The notes below the pieces were generated by a model. That model saw nothing but the letters and a program-made list of their open reading frames with translations, had not been told where the DNA came from and made no database searches. A stretch of DNA of 64,000 nucleotides from Isochrysis galbana (Eukaryota; Haptophyta; Isochrysidales; Isochrysidaceae), in contig CM030931.1 of the NCBI GenBank assembly GCA_018136815.1, positions 567,511-631,510 of the forward strand, read 5' to 3'. How positions within the stretch are numbered: the stretch's first letter is position 1; the number at the start of each line of letters is the position of its first letter. A program made the position numbers and the translations under genes. This document shows, one piece after another, positions 49,389 to 60,312 of this stretch.

Positions 49389-52186
49389 ATGGCGCCGCTG
49401 CTGGTGCTCTCGCTCGCGAGCTTGGCGTGGCAGGCTGGCCCGGCGCGCGGCGCGGCTGGAACGTGGGTTGGAGCGGCGCGCGCCGAGCTGTCCATGCTCC
49501 ACGCCTCTGCCGCTCACCGTTGCGGTATGCTCTGCGTCGGGCTGAGCGGCAACAACGGCGTGACTCTCGTGGCAGCGCAGCTCTCCAACCAGCGCTCTCT
49601 GGCGTGGGAGAGCGACCGGCGCGGCCCTCAGCAGGCCAACTTGCTCGGCTGCATCACGCAGGTTGGCACCCTCGCCGAGCGCTACACCAATCTCGCACAA
49701 TTCTCCGAGATGGCAATAGGTGGCTGGGACATCCGAGAGCTGCCGCTTGGACAGGGCTTGTACGAGAGCCGGATTCTGGACTATGACCTGGTTAGGCAGC
49801 TGCGCGAGGAGATGGACCAGTTCCCCGTGCTTCCCGGGGTGTGGGATGCGTCCTTCATTGGCGACTCGCAGCACAAGGGCGCGACGTACACGGTGCCCGA
49901 CGCGCCAAAGGCAGAACTGCTCAAGCACTTGCGCAAGGATATCAGTGAGTGGCGAGCAGCGGAGCATGTCGATGGCCACGTTACAGTCATGTGGAGCGCC
50001 TCGGTAGAAAGACCGAGCGAGCTTGAGGTGCATACCGCCGAGGAGCTCATTGATGCGATTAGTAGGGACGACCCCGAGGTATCGCCCTCATTGTTGTACG
50101 CAACCGCGGCAGTGCTCGAGGGCTGCTCGTTCGTGAACGGTGGTTCACAAAACACGCTGCAGCCTGGCCTCGTGGACCTTGCTGCTCGCCAGCCATCCCC
50201 CGTGTATGTGCTTGGGACGGACTTCAAAGCTGGACAGACCAAGGCTAAGACCGCAATCGTCGAATACCTTCGTGCGCTCGGATTGAGGCCTCAGACGATT
50301 GCTTCTTACAATCACCTTGGCAACAACGACATGCGTAATTTGCTATCGCCGCGCACTTGGACGGCTAAAGCACGTGTCAAGGCAGACATCTTCGAGGCGT
50401 GGGTCGGTGACGAAACAAGAGGGACAGACGGTCCATCCACACCGTCCGTCCGCGCTTCCGCTCTGCCGCAGAATCGCATTGATGCTCCGATCGATCATAA
50501 GGTGGCAGTCCTCTTTGCCGAGGCGATTGGCGATGAGAAGCGGGACACGGTGGAGTACACCTCTTCCGCGTTTATGGGGTGCGAACACACAATGCTGACC
50601 TATACGCGTTGCATGGACTCGGCGCTCTGCGTTCCGCTGATGATTGATGCCGCTGTCTTTTGTGACCACTTTGCTCAGAATCGAGTTTCTCTAACCAAGG
50701 TTTGATGTGCCCGCCTCACAGTCACTCCTTTGATTGTGGTCAAGCTACATCGACATATTTTGGGGTGCACGAAGCTCAGCCCAAGCTGCAATAGCCGTGT
50801 TCACTGCTTGCCATCCGATGAGCGCACATTACTCTGTACTCTCAGGCAGCACAAGCGCTCTCTTACCTCTTCAAGGTCAACGAGGGCTCCGCACTCGGCG
50901 TCGATCCCGGCTTTTTTGCGCAGTCCGCCATCCTTAGAGCCCTCCTTGAATCGCTATGTTCTGGGCTGAATCATGACGAGCCGGCCACGCCTGCAGACAC
51001 GTCCGCCGCCCGTGAGGAGACCGAGCATGCATCGGCCCCGCAGCAGGATTCGAACGGTGGCCCCGTGTCCGCCTCCAACAAGTTTGTCGGCGGCGTCGCT
51101 TGCATTGGACTGGTGTGCTTGGATATGCAGCTCATTGGAGCGGAAGAGCCTTCCACCCGGGAGGCGATTGCGAAGTTCGGTGGCTGTCAAACCCGAGCAG
51201 GTGGCTCTCCGTCCAATACGGGTGCGTCTCTGGCTGAATTGGGTCTGCCCGTCACCGTAGTTGCGCAGATCGGCGTCGACTTGCATGGCGACGAGCTGAT
51301 CAGGCAGTGGGCGCAAGCGGGAATGGACACTAGTCAAGTGATTCGAGACCCCAGTCTCTCAACTTCCGTGGCCGTGCTTCCAGTGTATGAAGACGGCGGT
51401 CGTGGCTGCTGGGTGGACCTGTCCGCGAATGACAAGCTTGATGTTCCGGCTGTCCTCGCTGCTCTCGCAACCAGCGCCCCCAACGAGGCGGAGTCGGCAG
51501 TGTCATGTGTCCCCCCGAATTCTCTTGCTGCAGTGCACGTCGGCTACCCACACTTGTTACGCGGACTCCAAGGCACCTCCTTGTATACGCTCCTTGACTC
51601 GCTAGCCCAACGTCTGAATGGCTGCATATTTTCGGTCGACGTCAACGGAGTCACGACCGACAGCCACGAGTCCGGCGTGCTGCAGCCAGCACTCCCGCTC
51701 ATCGACTTGTTGCACGCAAACCTCGAGGAGGCTCGAATTCTCGCAGGATCAAGAGATCGAGATGGTATTCCTTGCCAATCCTCGGACGGCCAGTTCGCTA
51801 CGTCTTCGAGCCCACAAGCGTTCGCGGGAGGCTCGGCAGAAGAGCTCGCCGAACTTAGACACATTGCCGGCAAATTGCACCATGATGGGGTGGCCATTGT
51901 CGCCGTGACTTTGGGCGCGCGTGGAGCATACATATCCGTTCACAAAAACTCTTCTCGACTATGCCGCGTGCCTCAATTAGAGAGAGCAACCACTAGATGG
52001 TCCGGGATGGATCAGCTTTCGCCTGCGCCTGCCGCACCGACGCGAATAAACGCAAATGGCGCTGGGGACGCCTTCACTGCGGGTGTCCTTGCGTCTCTCT
52101 TGCGAGCCACCCCGCTCTCGTTAGAGGAAGCTTTGCTTGAGGGTCAATTGACCGCACTGCGTAGGATTAGTGTTGATGTTCACTAG
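49389..52186 (+). CDS. Fusion protein: myo-inositol-1-phosphate synthase joined to a PfkB-family carbohydrate kinase
   Basis: Exons 49389-50699 and 50846-52186 (intron GTTTGA...CTCAG, phase 0) give 883 residues. Residues 1 to about 477 are inositol-phosphate synthase, which turns glucose 6-phosphate into inositol 3-phosphate with NAD. Motifs are GLSGNNG (51-57), GGWDI (111-115), [14 protein letters not shown] (243-256), [10 protein letters not shown] (276-285), SYNHLGNND (306-314) and EKRDTVEY (383-390). The spliced [20 protein letters not shown] restores the family C-terminus. A linker (about 478-515) leads without any stop into a PfkB kinase: [40 protein letters not shown] and the catalytic [12 protein letters not shown] (839-850, base D845). 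The kinase has no ATG of its own before its first strand, so it is not a separate gene in this sequence. The start [20 protein letters not shown] looks like a signal peptide. The kinase substrate is unknown; inositol kinases are in this family. Confidence 0.9.
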
Positions 52187-52907
52187 CAGTAAAATAGTTT
52201 CCGTCTTATATCTTCATTCGATGCTGACACGCCGGTCGCATGAAAAGTCGTTGGAGACGCGGACTGCTTTCAGTTGGCAATACTGAACCAAGTTAAATGG
52301 CTAGTGTTAGTGTAATTACGTGTTGGTAATTCTAATTATTATGCAGTAAATGTAAATGTTATCATTAGTATACTTAGTGCTACGCGCATGGCAGGGCACG
52401 AGCCGTGATCAGGCCTGAAGCAAGGTTTGTCGCCGCCAAGATTGCGCGCGCCCCTCACATATGCACGGCGTAGGCCTGCCGCAGTTGCACGGTTACAAAC
52501 GCACCTTGCCCTTGCCGTTTGCTGCAGCAAGGCAATCCACACCTCATTGCATGCACACATTAGCGATCATAAATCATAGAAGAATCGTGCTTGTGCTGTT
52601 TGTGCACACACTTGTAGAGATTGGTAGCTGCCACAAACAGTTCAAAAGAAGGCTGCATGGGCGCTTCTATGAGTGCTCGCGCACCCACGCTGATGGTTGC
52701 CACACATTCACGTCTCGCCTCAGCTTCGTGCTTGGCTTAGGCCCCCATACGCTCAGCAAGAGGTTGCGGCGGCGTGGCAACTGACGGGTACGGAATACAA
52801 CCACCATATCCCTCGAGGCGGAGCTCGACAGCCAGAATAGGGCTCTCTCCGGCAACCGCTCCGTTAGAAAGTCCGTCAACATCGCCACCACACCCTCGGC
52901 ACATCGC
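52187..52907. other. Intergenic, nothing recognised
   Basis: 3' flanks of the converging fusion gene (plus) and antiporter gene (minus). No repeat shared with elsewhere was noticed. Confidence 0.4.
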
Positions 52908-55099
52908 TCACGGCAATGCGTTCGCAGCGGCACGGCGTGCGTCCATCGATACCTGCCGGCGAGCAAGCAGGATGTGTGCAGTATAGAGCACTCCCGTGCA
53001 AACGCCGACGGCAGGCAACGCGCTATACAGCCCAAGACCAACGGCAAGATCGCCAAAAACAAGAGCGACAAATCCTGCGAGGCCGACATATGGCAAACAG
53101 GTCTGCACGTGGAAATCAATCGGGCAGCGAGTAGCGAGCGAGGCGAGGATAGTCGTGTCGGAAATGGGCGAGCAGACGTTGCCTAGGAGCGACCCGCCCA
53201 TCACAGCGCCGAAGCAGCGGTGGACAAAAGCGAAGTCGCCGCCGCCGACAGCCAGGGCGAGCGGCCCTACGAGAGGGAAGAGGATGCCCATAGTACCGAA
53301 CGAGGATCCGCATGCAAAGGAGATGATGTAAGAAAGTAGCGATACGAGTGCTCCTAGACCCCAAGCGGGCAGCCCAGCCTGAAGAGCGCGTGCCAGAAAG
53401 TTGGCGGTGCCAACATCAGCGATGACGTGGCCCAGTGCCCAGGCCAACAGAAGTACAACCGTCGGTTCAAGCACCTCCTTGATGCCACCGACCCAAGCCT
53501 CCATGCTCTCGTCGAGCGTGAGCAGCCTCTGCGATAGGCTCATGCTAAGCGAGGCAAGCCAGCCCGCAGCCGATCCCCAAATCAAAGCGGTCACCGAGTC
53601 GGCATAGCGGAGGGCCGTGACGGGGCCCACAGGCGGCCGCACAGCTACTGGCATTGCATTAATGGCCGCCACGCCTTGTGCAAACATGCCGCCAAGCGCG
53701 ACGGCTACCACGGTGATGAATGGGACAAGAGCGTTGCGAGAACGGAGAGGCGTTCCGGGCCGGGGATCCGTGGGTCCGAGGACGCTCTCAACATCGGCGT
53801 CGGCGGGCGCGGAGTCGGGATCTTCGATTTCAGAAAGGTCTACGTAGGCGCTTTTGTCGTTGGTGGCTCCCAATGCAGCCGCGCTCGCCTCAAGCTCATC
53901 AGCGCGCTCCGATGCCTCGGCCTCTGCAGCCGCCATAGGACCGTAATCGGTGGTTGTGACCGCGTTAATGATAACATAGGCCATCATCGACAGCGGGAAA
54001 AAGCGGAGGGGCAATGTGGTCAAGAAGCCAACGAACGGATCTGCGTGGCTGAAGGCTGCACCTGCCCCGCCCAAAGCGCTGAGCTGTTCATACGTGGCGG
54101 AGAGGTAGCCAAGCTGGAGGCCCACCCACGAGGAGACTGGGGAGAACGAAGCCAGACAGACGCCAACAGCGTGCGAGATGAAGGCAAGCTTTGCGGCGGA
54201 GATACGCACAGCTTGGATCAGAGGACGCAGAGAGTTACCAACAATTAGGATGGATGAGTAGTCATCAAAGAAGACGAGAGAACCCAGAGCTGCGCTCGAG
54301 CCTAGCCCACGTCGGCGCGAGGTGAAAAGCGGCTTCACCAAGTTGGCCAGCCCAAGCGCACCACCCGAGCGCTGCACCAGTCCGATGGTACCCCCAAGCC
54401 TGTGCGCGGAGGGCGCATACGCAGTTAGCATCCAAGGAAGCAAAGTGGGCAGTCGCTCATAAGTCACAATCGGTGTCGCATCAAGGCTATCCGCTAGGGC
54501 GAGCGTACAGACTCGTGAAGAGAATTACGCCTGCATGCTCGGTAGAAACAAAGGCGCCGCAGAGATATGTGTCGAAAACGCGGAAGAAGGCAGTCAGTGG
54601 CGCGAGCAATGCAGGGACACCTTGCTGCAGGAGGAGCGCGCCACTCCACACTCCGAGCAGCATTGCAAGGATCACCTGCAAGAATGTTCGACCGTTGGCT
54701 CGTGAGAAGGCATGAGTGCGATCACTGAGCCTGGCACCTCAGGACAATACTTGCACAACAATGTGAATGGGTTGCGAATGATTCGCGCAGTGTGCCCGCC
54801 TCAGGCGTTAGGGAGGCAGCACTCTCCTGCCGCAAAGCGATCGACGCCACCAGCGTGACGACCGGTGGGAGGAGCGAGAGCCACTCGGGTCCAGCGATCA
54901 TGGTGGGCGAGGCAGCACGTGCCCTGTGATGCGCCGGCCGCAGCTGCGTCGGACCCGCGTACCGCGCAGCCTCGTATCGGCCGGCAGCCAGCGGAGGCGC
55001 AAAACTCGCTGGCCGCAGAGCCGCCAGCCTTGGAGGGATTCTGTGAAGCCCATGAGCGGGGGAACCGAGGCAGAGCGCGAGAATTGCCAACGAGCGCAT
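52908..55099 (-). CDS. NhaC-family Na+/H+ antiporter-like membrane protein
   Basis: Three minus-strand exons: 55099-54823, 54698-54509 and 54399-52908. Introns are 54699-54822 and 54400-54508; the product has 652 residues. The second junction joins VILFTSL-LGGTIGLVQRSG perfectly (donor GTACGC). The first is less certain and adds a short stretch before VILAMLLGVWSGALLL. NhaC hallmarks are HAGVILFTSLLGGTIGLVQR, LVFFDDYSSILIVGNSLRPL, a stretch beginning SPVSSWVGLQLG, CGSSFGTMGILFPLVGPLA and GSLLGNVCSPISDTTILAS. About a dozen hydrophobic segments are visible, with a long acidic loop (ADELEASAAALGATNDKSAY and on) in the middle. The family exchanges Na+ for H+; some members carry malate or lactate. 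MRSLAILALCLGSPAHG at the start is signal-peptide-like and could begin a bipartite plastid presequence. Confidence 0.88.
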
Positions 55100-55712
55100 C
55101 GGGAGACGACAGAGCGCACGAGAGAGGGAGCGAGAGAGGGAGAGCTCAGCGCAGACCAGTCCGCCTCCGCCTTTCGCCTGGACCGGTGCTGCGCGCGGCT
55201 CTCCGACGTCCACGCGGAGCGACGGCGCCCCGCTCCCCCCCCCCCCCCCCCTTCTTCCCCTTTCCCCTCCTTTCTCACCTCCTGCCCCTATTTCTTGTGC
55301 TCTTTTCAGTAAAGTGTGCTGTTCCTTTCTCCTCTCTAACCGCCCCTCCCCCCCCCCTCCCCCCCGGGCCCTTCTCCTCGCTCCCCCCCCCCCCCCCCGG
55401 GTCTCCCCCTTTCCTCGCTCACTCTCTCGGTCGCGCCCCATGGTTTTCTTTTCTTCTTCCCTCTCTTTTGTACTCGCCCGGCTCGTCTCACGCGCTTCAG
55501 ACCGCCACGGAGCTACTTTTTTAGTATGAGTACCTCATATTGATCATTCAAGCATACTGATTGTACCCCGACATTGCACCGAGGCACACAAGGAGCAGCA
55601 CTAGGATGCAGGTGGCATGCCTCCCATTACTGGAGGCGATGAACGGCAGGCATCACAAGTACATCAAGCACACCGCTTGTTGTTTCGACTTGTTCGTTGG
55701 CTTCCATAACCT
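55100..55712. promoter_or_regulatory. Poly-C and pyrimidine-rich 5' region of the antiporter gene
   Basis: Upstream of the minus-strand start at 55099 the plus strand holds several poly-C tracts (55237-55252, 55348-55367 and 55385-55399), that is, purine tracts on the coding strand. It may include the 5' leader. No gene is seen. Confidence 0.3.
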
Positions 55713-56762
55713 CTACATGGCGGGCGACATCTCCTCGCCTGTGTCCATGACGCCCTCACAAACCGCCAACAGCGTGGCAATATCATGTGCCGCATCCACC
55801 TCGTCTGCTCGCCACCTTGCAGCCTTATCGGGCTCGGCCGCAAGTGCTTCTTTCATCTTCTCCGTTCCGTAATCAAAGAAGCGTTCCGAGCAGTGCCCAT
55901 CCGCCCAAAGCAGCACCAATGGATTTGGTCCAGGCTCATAGAGACCCTCACGATGATAGAACAGAAGGCCATCCCGACGGTATGGCAGCCCAGAAGCCAT
56001 GTAAGCGGCTTGCAACGCTAAGGAGGAGCAAGGTTGCGATGGGACGTGTACAAAACGGCAAGGATTTGTGGAAGCGGTTTCCCCTGCTCGAGCCTCCGCG
56101 AGACGCGAAGCAAGGAAAAAGGCGCGGTTGTCGTACGGCAAATCGACGAGTCGGAGCCCGTTCCAACGCATGATGTCAAGCACGTAGTATGTGTGGCTCG
56201 GCTCAACCCATATGCAATCGAGTTCACACCCACCGTTTGTGCGGCGAGCACGGCTGCCACCTGGCAATGCAGAGGGAAATCGGCGAGTGGCGCCGCCCTT
56301 GCTATGCCGAACCGTCTCGCCGCCTCCAGATCTTACCAAGCAGCGGACGCCTGATGGCCTCGCGAGTACGCTCCAGCTACTTCCAAGGTCTAGCGGTACG
56401 TCCACCATCCATTCAGCAGCAGTCAGGGCTCCCTCACGACCGACGTGCCGTCTGCTGCCGAAGCCACCGCGGCCGGTCGAGAGGACGTCATTGCTAGACG
56501 ATGGCTCACACAGCATGTCATTCTCATTTGCGACAGCTTCTGTCGAAGGCCCTGCTACGCAGCCCAAAGTGCCCACCAGAACACCACTGTGAGCCACTAT
56601 CTCCAGTCCACTCGGCATGCCTGCAGGGGCGGCCAGTTGGCGCGAGTGGGCGGTGAGGGCGGCGCGGCGCGCCTTTTGACGCTCGAGCATCTCGGCCCGC
56701 CGCCTGCGTTGCTCCTCCTGCCGCGGATCGCGCCGCTTCAGCGGCTGGCGACCGCCCGCCAT
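55713..56762 (-). CDS. SNUPN: Snurportin-1 homologue
   Basis: Intron-less gene of 349 residues from ATG 56762; human snurportin-1 has 360. The start is a basic importin-beta-binding helix (RRDPRQEEQRRRRAEMLERQ then KARRAALTAHSRQ, about 10-42). The cap-binding domain has AAEWMVDVPLDLGSSWSVLA, RPSGVRCLV, ELDCIWVEPSHTYYVLDIMR, WNGLRLVDLPYDNRAFFLAS and LPYRRDGLLFYHREGLYEPG, in the family order and with the Trp residues that stack on the m3G cap. Snurportin binds the trimethylguanosine cap of spliceosomal snRNPs in the cytoplasm and carries them into the nucleus with importin beta. Confidence 0.93.
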   Translation of the reverse strand: MAGGRQPLKRRDPRQEEQRRRRAEMLERQKARRAALTAHSRQLAAPAGMPSGLEIVAHSGVLVGTLGCVAGPSTEAVANENDMLCEPSSSNDVLSTGRGGFGSRRHVGREGALTAAEWMVDVPLDLGSSWSVLARPSGVRCLVRSGGGETVRHSKGGATRRFPSALPGGSRARRTNGGCELDCIWVEPSHTYYVLDIMRWNGLRLVDLPYDNRAFFLASRLAEARAGETASTNPCRFVHVPSQPCSSLALQAAYMASGLPYRRDGLLFYHREGLYEPGPNPLVLLWADGHCSERFFDYGTEKMKEALAAEPDKAARWRADEVDAAHDIATLLAVCEGVMDTGEEMSPAM

Positions 56763-57094
56763 GTCCGCTCGCTTGGTGGCGGGAGACGAGGAGAAGCCAG
56801 TAGGGAGTAGAATAGTGCAGAGAAACAGGGGGGGAGGGGCAGACCGAGGCGATCCAACGTACTACTAATATAAAACGAGGACTGGGCATGGTGAAACTAG
56901 CACGTACTCATTATGTACTATGAAATAAAATAGTCATTTGACATCGTTGAAACTGAGCGAACCCTAGTTGTGTCTCTACAATGAAACTTCATCGCCACAA
57001 TCACAGTCACAGTAAAATTGATGTGAATATTTGATGGCTCAAACAAACCTAATCCTACTGTACTGTGTACTGTAGACTTTAGTAATAAGTATAG

Positions 57095-57250
57095 TAGCCC
57101 GGTCACTCTCACTCTCACTCACACTCACTAAGGACTAAGGACTAAGGAGGTGCGGAGGGCACCATCGACAGTGGGCAACCGAGGGCCAAAATAAGCTCCC
57201 TATTGGTTCTGCTGGTATGAGAGATCAGCAACACCAAAAAAATTCCGAGG
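57095..57250 (+). repeat. Dispersed repeat R1, copy 3 (shortened)
   Basis: The words agcccggtcactctcactct, aggtgcggagggcaccatcg, agctccctattggttctg and gagatcagcaacaccaaaa follow the order of the R1 copies at 7549 and 31922. It runs straight into the direct repeat at 57246. Confidence 0.6.
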
Positions 57251-57503
57251 TCGTTTGCCTTCATTTGGTACCCCTCGTTTCCAAATACGCGATGTGTCGG
57301 TACAAAAAAAATCTTATTGTATTTGAGCAAAGGCACCCACCTCACAGTGCTCAACCATGTCTATAAATGGAATGGCGGCTGATGATGTAGTACGCAAGCG
57401 ATTGCAATGGATAATAAGAATAAGAAAGATGGACGATAACTTTAAAAATTCATCTTACCTCTCTTTCCGCCATATATATGGCACTTCTAAATCTGCCATG
57501 CAG
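57246..57503 (+). repeat. Direct repeat of about 250 bp, first copy
   Basis: The words gaggtcgtttgccttcattt, caaaggcacccacctcacag and aaatctgccatgca are shared with 58208-58455 at high identity. The two copies bracket a hAT transposase remnant (57846-58005). Confidence 0.85.
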
Positions 57504-57599
57504 GTTATTGCGGAAGCATTGGACAGCATCAGTCCGCCGCCGCCGGTTGGGGTCCACCCGGGGGGGAGCAACAACTCCCTGAGGAGGCTGTTTGAGTCG

Positions 57600-57727
57600 A
57601 ATAGGGCCTGGCGGATATTTCAAATTTTTTTGGCCCAAATTTCGATCAAAAATATGTGCAAAATTTCAAAAAGATTGCCCAAATTTCGACAAAAATTCAA
57701 ATTTCAAAAAATATTTCAATGCTCTTC
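57600..57727. repeat. Clustered AAATTTC motif array
   Basis: The words caaatttcga, caaaatttcaaa and cccaaatttcg recur at least six times in about 120 bp. It lies 120 bp from a hAT transposase end, consistent with a subterminal motif region. Confidence 0.5.
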
Positions 57728-57845
57728 TGCATGCCTAGATGCTAGATGCCTAGGCCTAGAGCCTAGACGATGCATGAAACATGAAACATGAAACAGATAC
57801 AGATACTATCACCAAACACTACCACACATTTGCACACTCACACAC

Positions 57846-58005
57846 TCACACGCTCTCGGAGGCGGCTCGCTTGTTGCGATTGTAGCGCAACATCATGGAC
57901 ACTTCAACTTGGTCGGCCAGGGATGAGGCCCTATTCGCACCAAAAGTACATTGGAGCAATGAGAAGACGCGCTCGCACGAGCGAGGCGGAATTAGGGGAC
58001 CTCCT
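57846..58005 (-). pseudogene. hAT transposase C-terminal remnant (second family)
   Basis: The minus strand encodes PPRSCERVFSLLQCTFGANR then ASSLADQVEVSMMLRYNRNK and RAASESV before a stop. ERVFS, the downstream LADQVEVSMMLRYN and the basic end are typical of a hAT subgroup. The upstream acidic frame (SETDGEIEREESERASDHGE) is out of frame with it, so the coding region is broken. A short relative is at 61875-61940. Confidence 0.75.
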
Positions 58006-58207
58006 CCTCGTCGCTCAGCTCGACGGGGATGTTGTTGTCGCCAGCGTCCTCGCCGTGGTCGCTCGCGCGCTCGCTCTCCTCGCGCTCGATCTCGCCGTCG
58101 GTTTCGCTCATCGAGGACTCGTCGTCGTGCATGCAGCGCCGCTGCGCCGGCGTGCGCTGCATGCGCGCGCGCTGGGGACGGGGACGCTTGCCTGCGCGAG
58201 CAGAGGC

Positions 58208-58455
58208 GAGGTCGTTTGCCTTCATTTGGTACCCCTCGTTTCCCAATACGCGATGCACCGGTACAAAAATAAACCTTTTAGGATTTGAGCAAAGGCACCC
58301 ACCTCACAGTGCTCAACCATGTCTACAAATGGAATGGTGGCTGATGATGTAATATGCAAGCGATTGCAATGGATAATAAAAAAATGGACGATAACTTTAA
58401 AAAATTCATCACACCTCTCTTTCCGCCATATGGCACTTATAAATCTGCCATGCAA
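58208..58455 (+). repeat. Direct repeat of about 250 bp, second copy
   Basis: Matches 57246-57503. Its end (aaatctgccatgca) is where an R4 element begins, so the right part of this copy is cut off by R4. Confidence 0.85.
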
Positions 58456-59035
58456 CTAAGTTTATACTTGGTTGCCCCATGGGGGGGCACGAGCCCCCCC
58501 CTCTCTCCACTCCTCCCCTGCCATGGGGGAGGAACCACTCATCCTCCTGGCACGCCTGATGGCTTGCCAGGAGGCCACTGCCCTGCTGACCCACTCTCTC
58601 CCTGGCAGGCACGCCTGCCTCGCGCGTCCTGGCCTGTCGTGGCCAGCCCATCGCTCCAACCCCCCTCCCCCCCTGGTCGACAGGCAGACAGGTGCAGAGT
58701 GGGGGCCCCAGAGGCCCAGGAGCGCCAGCGAGGGAGAGGCAGGGGAGGCCAGGGCCCAGCCCCAGCCTCCTCTGCCCCCTGAGCTGGCCTCCAGGAGCCT
58801 CCAGGGGCCGCCAGAGGGCAGCTGCAGGCCTGCCGCAGGCGCGCCATCGCGCGTGCCGCAGGAGAGGGGAGAGAGAGCGCGGAGAAGGGGGGGGGCGGAG
58901 CGAGAGCTCCGCTCACCGGAAAATTGGTAAGTCCCGCACCTGTTTACAGGATAAGTCGGGACAGAGTCGGCCGCCCACTCGGAGACACAGGAGGAAGGGG
59001 AGGAAAGATCACCGGGGGGGGGCGCGGGCCACCGG
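58453..59035 (-). mobile_element. R4 retroelement-like copy, 5'-truncated
   Basis: About 583 bp matching 46929-47514 nearly throughout, ending on the left with the terminal caactaagtttatacttggt. On the right it stops at ggcgcgggccaccgg, a few codons inside the ORF of the longer copy. The hairpin gtcccg...cgggac with inner cctg-ttta-cagg lies at 58931-58962. Confidence 0.8.
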
Positions 59036-59112
59036 ACCATATCTAAGCCCTTCACCCCAATCCCCCTAGTAGTGCACGGGGGGAGCCGCCTTATGGCGGG
59101 GGGAGAAGGGCC

Positions 59113-59190
59113 GGGATATTTAGGCTGTTCGCTTGGATACTTGGCGGATATTTTTGATGGATATTTAGGTAGATTTTCGTGGATATTTCT
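59113..59190. repeat. Clustered GGATATTT motif array
   Basis: The words gggatatttag, cggatatttttg, tggatatttagg and tggatatttctg occur in under 80 bp. Same type of cluster as the AAATATCC array at 10.3 kb, in the opposite orientation. Confidence 0.45.
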
Positions 59191-59387
59191 GCCAACCCCT
59201 ACCAGTGGCTACCGGTGTCTTGGTTTTCGCGGGCGCGCCAACTGCGACATGCGCGGATGCACGGCCACTTTCACCAGGCTCCCATGCCCTCGCCACGCAA
59301 GTTCGCGCTTGCGGCACACAGCAGCGCGCGCAAGCAGAAGCAGGAACGACCAGGACGTTGCCGCTGCGCGCGCTCGATGGTCGGAGG

Positions 59388-60312
59388 AGGCTGACAGTGC
59401 TGACACAGAGGGCGAGGACGCGAGGGCCGAGGACGACGAGCTCGACGAGGACGAGGACGACGAGAACCCGGATGACACTATACACTATGTCCCGGGTCGA
59501 CATCATCCTGAAGTCCTGAAGCAGCAGGGCACCAGGGTAATCCACAACTCCCTCGTCCCTCGGCATGGGCGTCGTGACGATGCTTAGCAAGGGCACGCTG
59601 CATGGCCCGTAGCTAGAGGCACGCAAGGAGGTAACCCAGGAAGCCCAGCGAGGGACGAGCGAGGGGCGAGGGACAAACCAGGCGACAAGGACAAGGACAA
59701 ACAAGAAACAAGAAACAAGGTACAAGGTAGATGATAGACGACAAAGTAGGCGAGGGCGTAGAAGGTGAAGGATGGAGGGGCAGAATGTAGGATGAAGATT
59801 CTCCAACGGTGCCTAGCCTACAAAGAGGAAGAGGGGCATGAAAATGTAGGAGGCTGACAGTGCTGACACAGAGGGCGAGGACGCGAGGGCCGAGGACGAC
59901 GAGCTCGACGAGGACGAGGACGACGAGAACCCGGATGACACTATACACTATGTCCCGGGTCGACATCATCCTGAAGTCCTGAAGCAGCAGGGCACCAGGG
60001 TAATCCACAACTCCCTCGTCCCTCGGCATGGGCGTCGTGACGATGCTTAGCAAGGGCACGCTGCATGGCCCGTAGCTAGAGGCACGCAAGGAGGTAACCC
60101 AGGAAGCCCAGCGAGGGACGAGCGAGGGACGAGGGACAAACCAGGCGACAAGGACAAGGACAAACAAGAAACAAGAAACAAGGTACAAGGTAGATGATAG
60201 ACGACAAAGTAGGCGAGGGCGTAGAAGGTGAAGGATGGAGAGGCAGAATGTAGGATGAAGATTCTCCAACGGTGCCTAGCCTACAAAGAGGAAGAGGGGC
60301 ATGAAAATGTAG
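59388..60312 (+). repeat. 463-bp tandem duplication
   Basis: ggctgacagtgctgacacag begins at 59389 and again at 59852, and each unit ends ggaagaggggcatgaaaatg. I noticed only two differences (gaggggcgag versus gagggacgag, and atggaggggc versus atggagaggc). The + frame EADSADTEGEDARAEDDELD through GTRVIHNSLVPRHGRRDDA then stop is present in both units but matches nothing I know. The near identity indicates a recent duplication. Confidence 0.92.

Noticed and set aside
51065-52186. PfkB kinase as a separate gene starting at GTG 51065
   Set aside because: The frame is open back to an acceptor at 50846 and the upstream part encodes the end of inositol synthase; no ATG precedes the first strand of the kinase.
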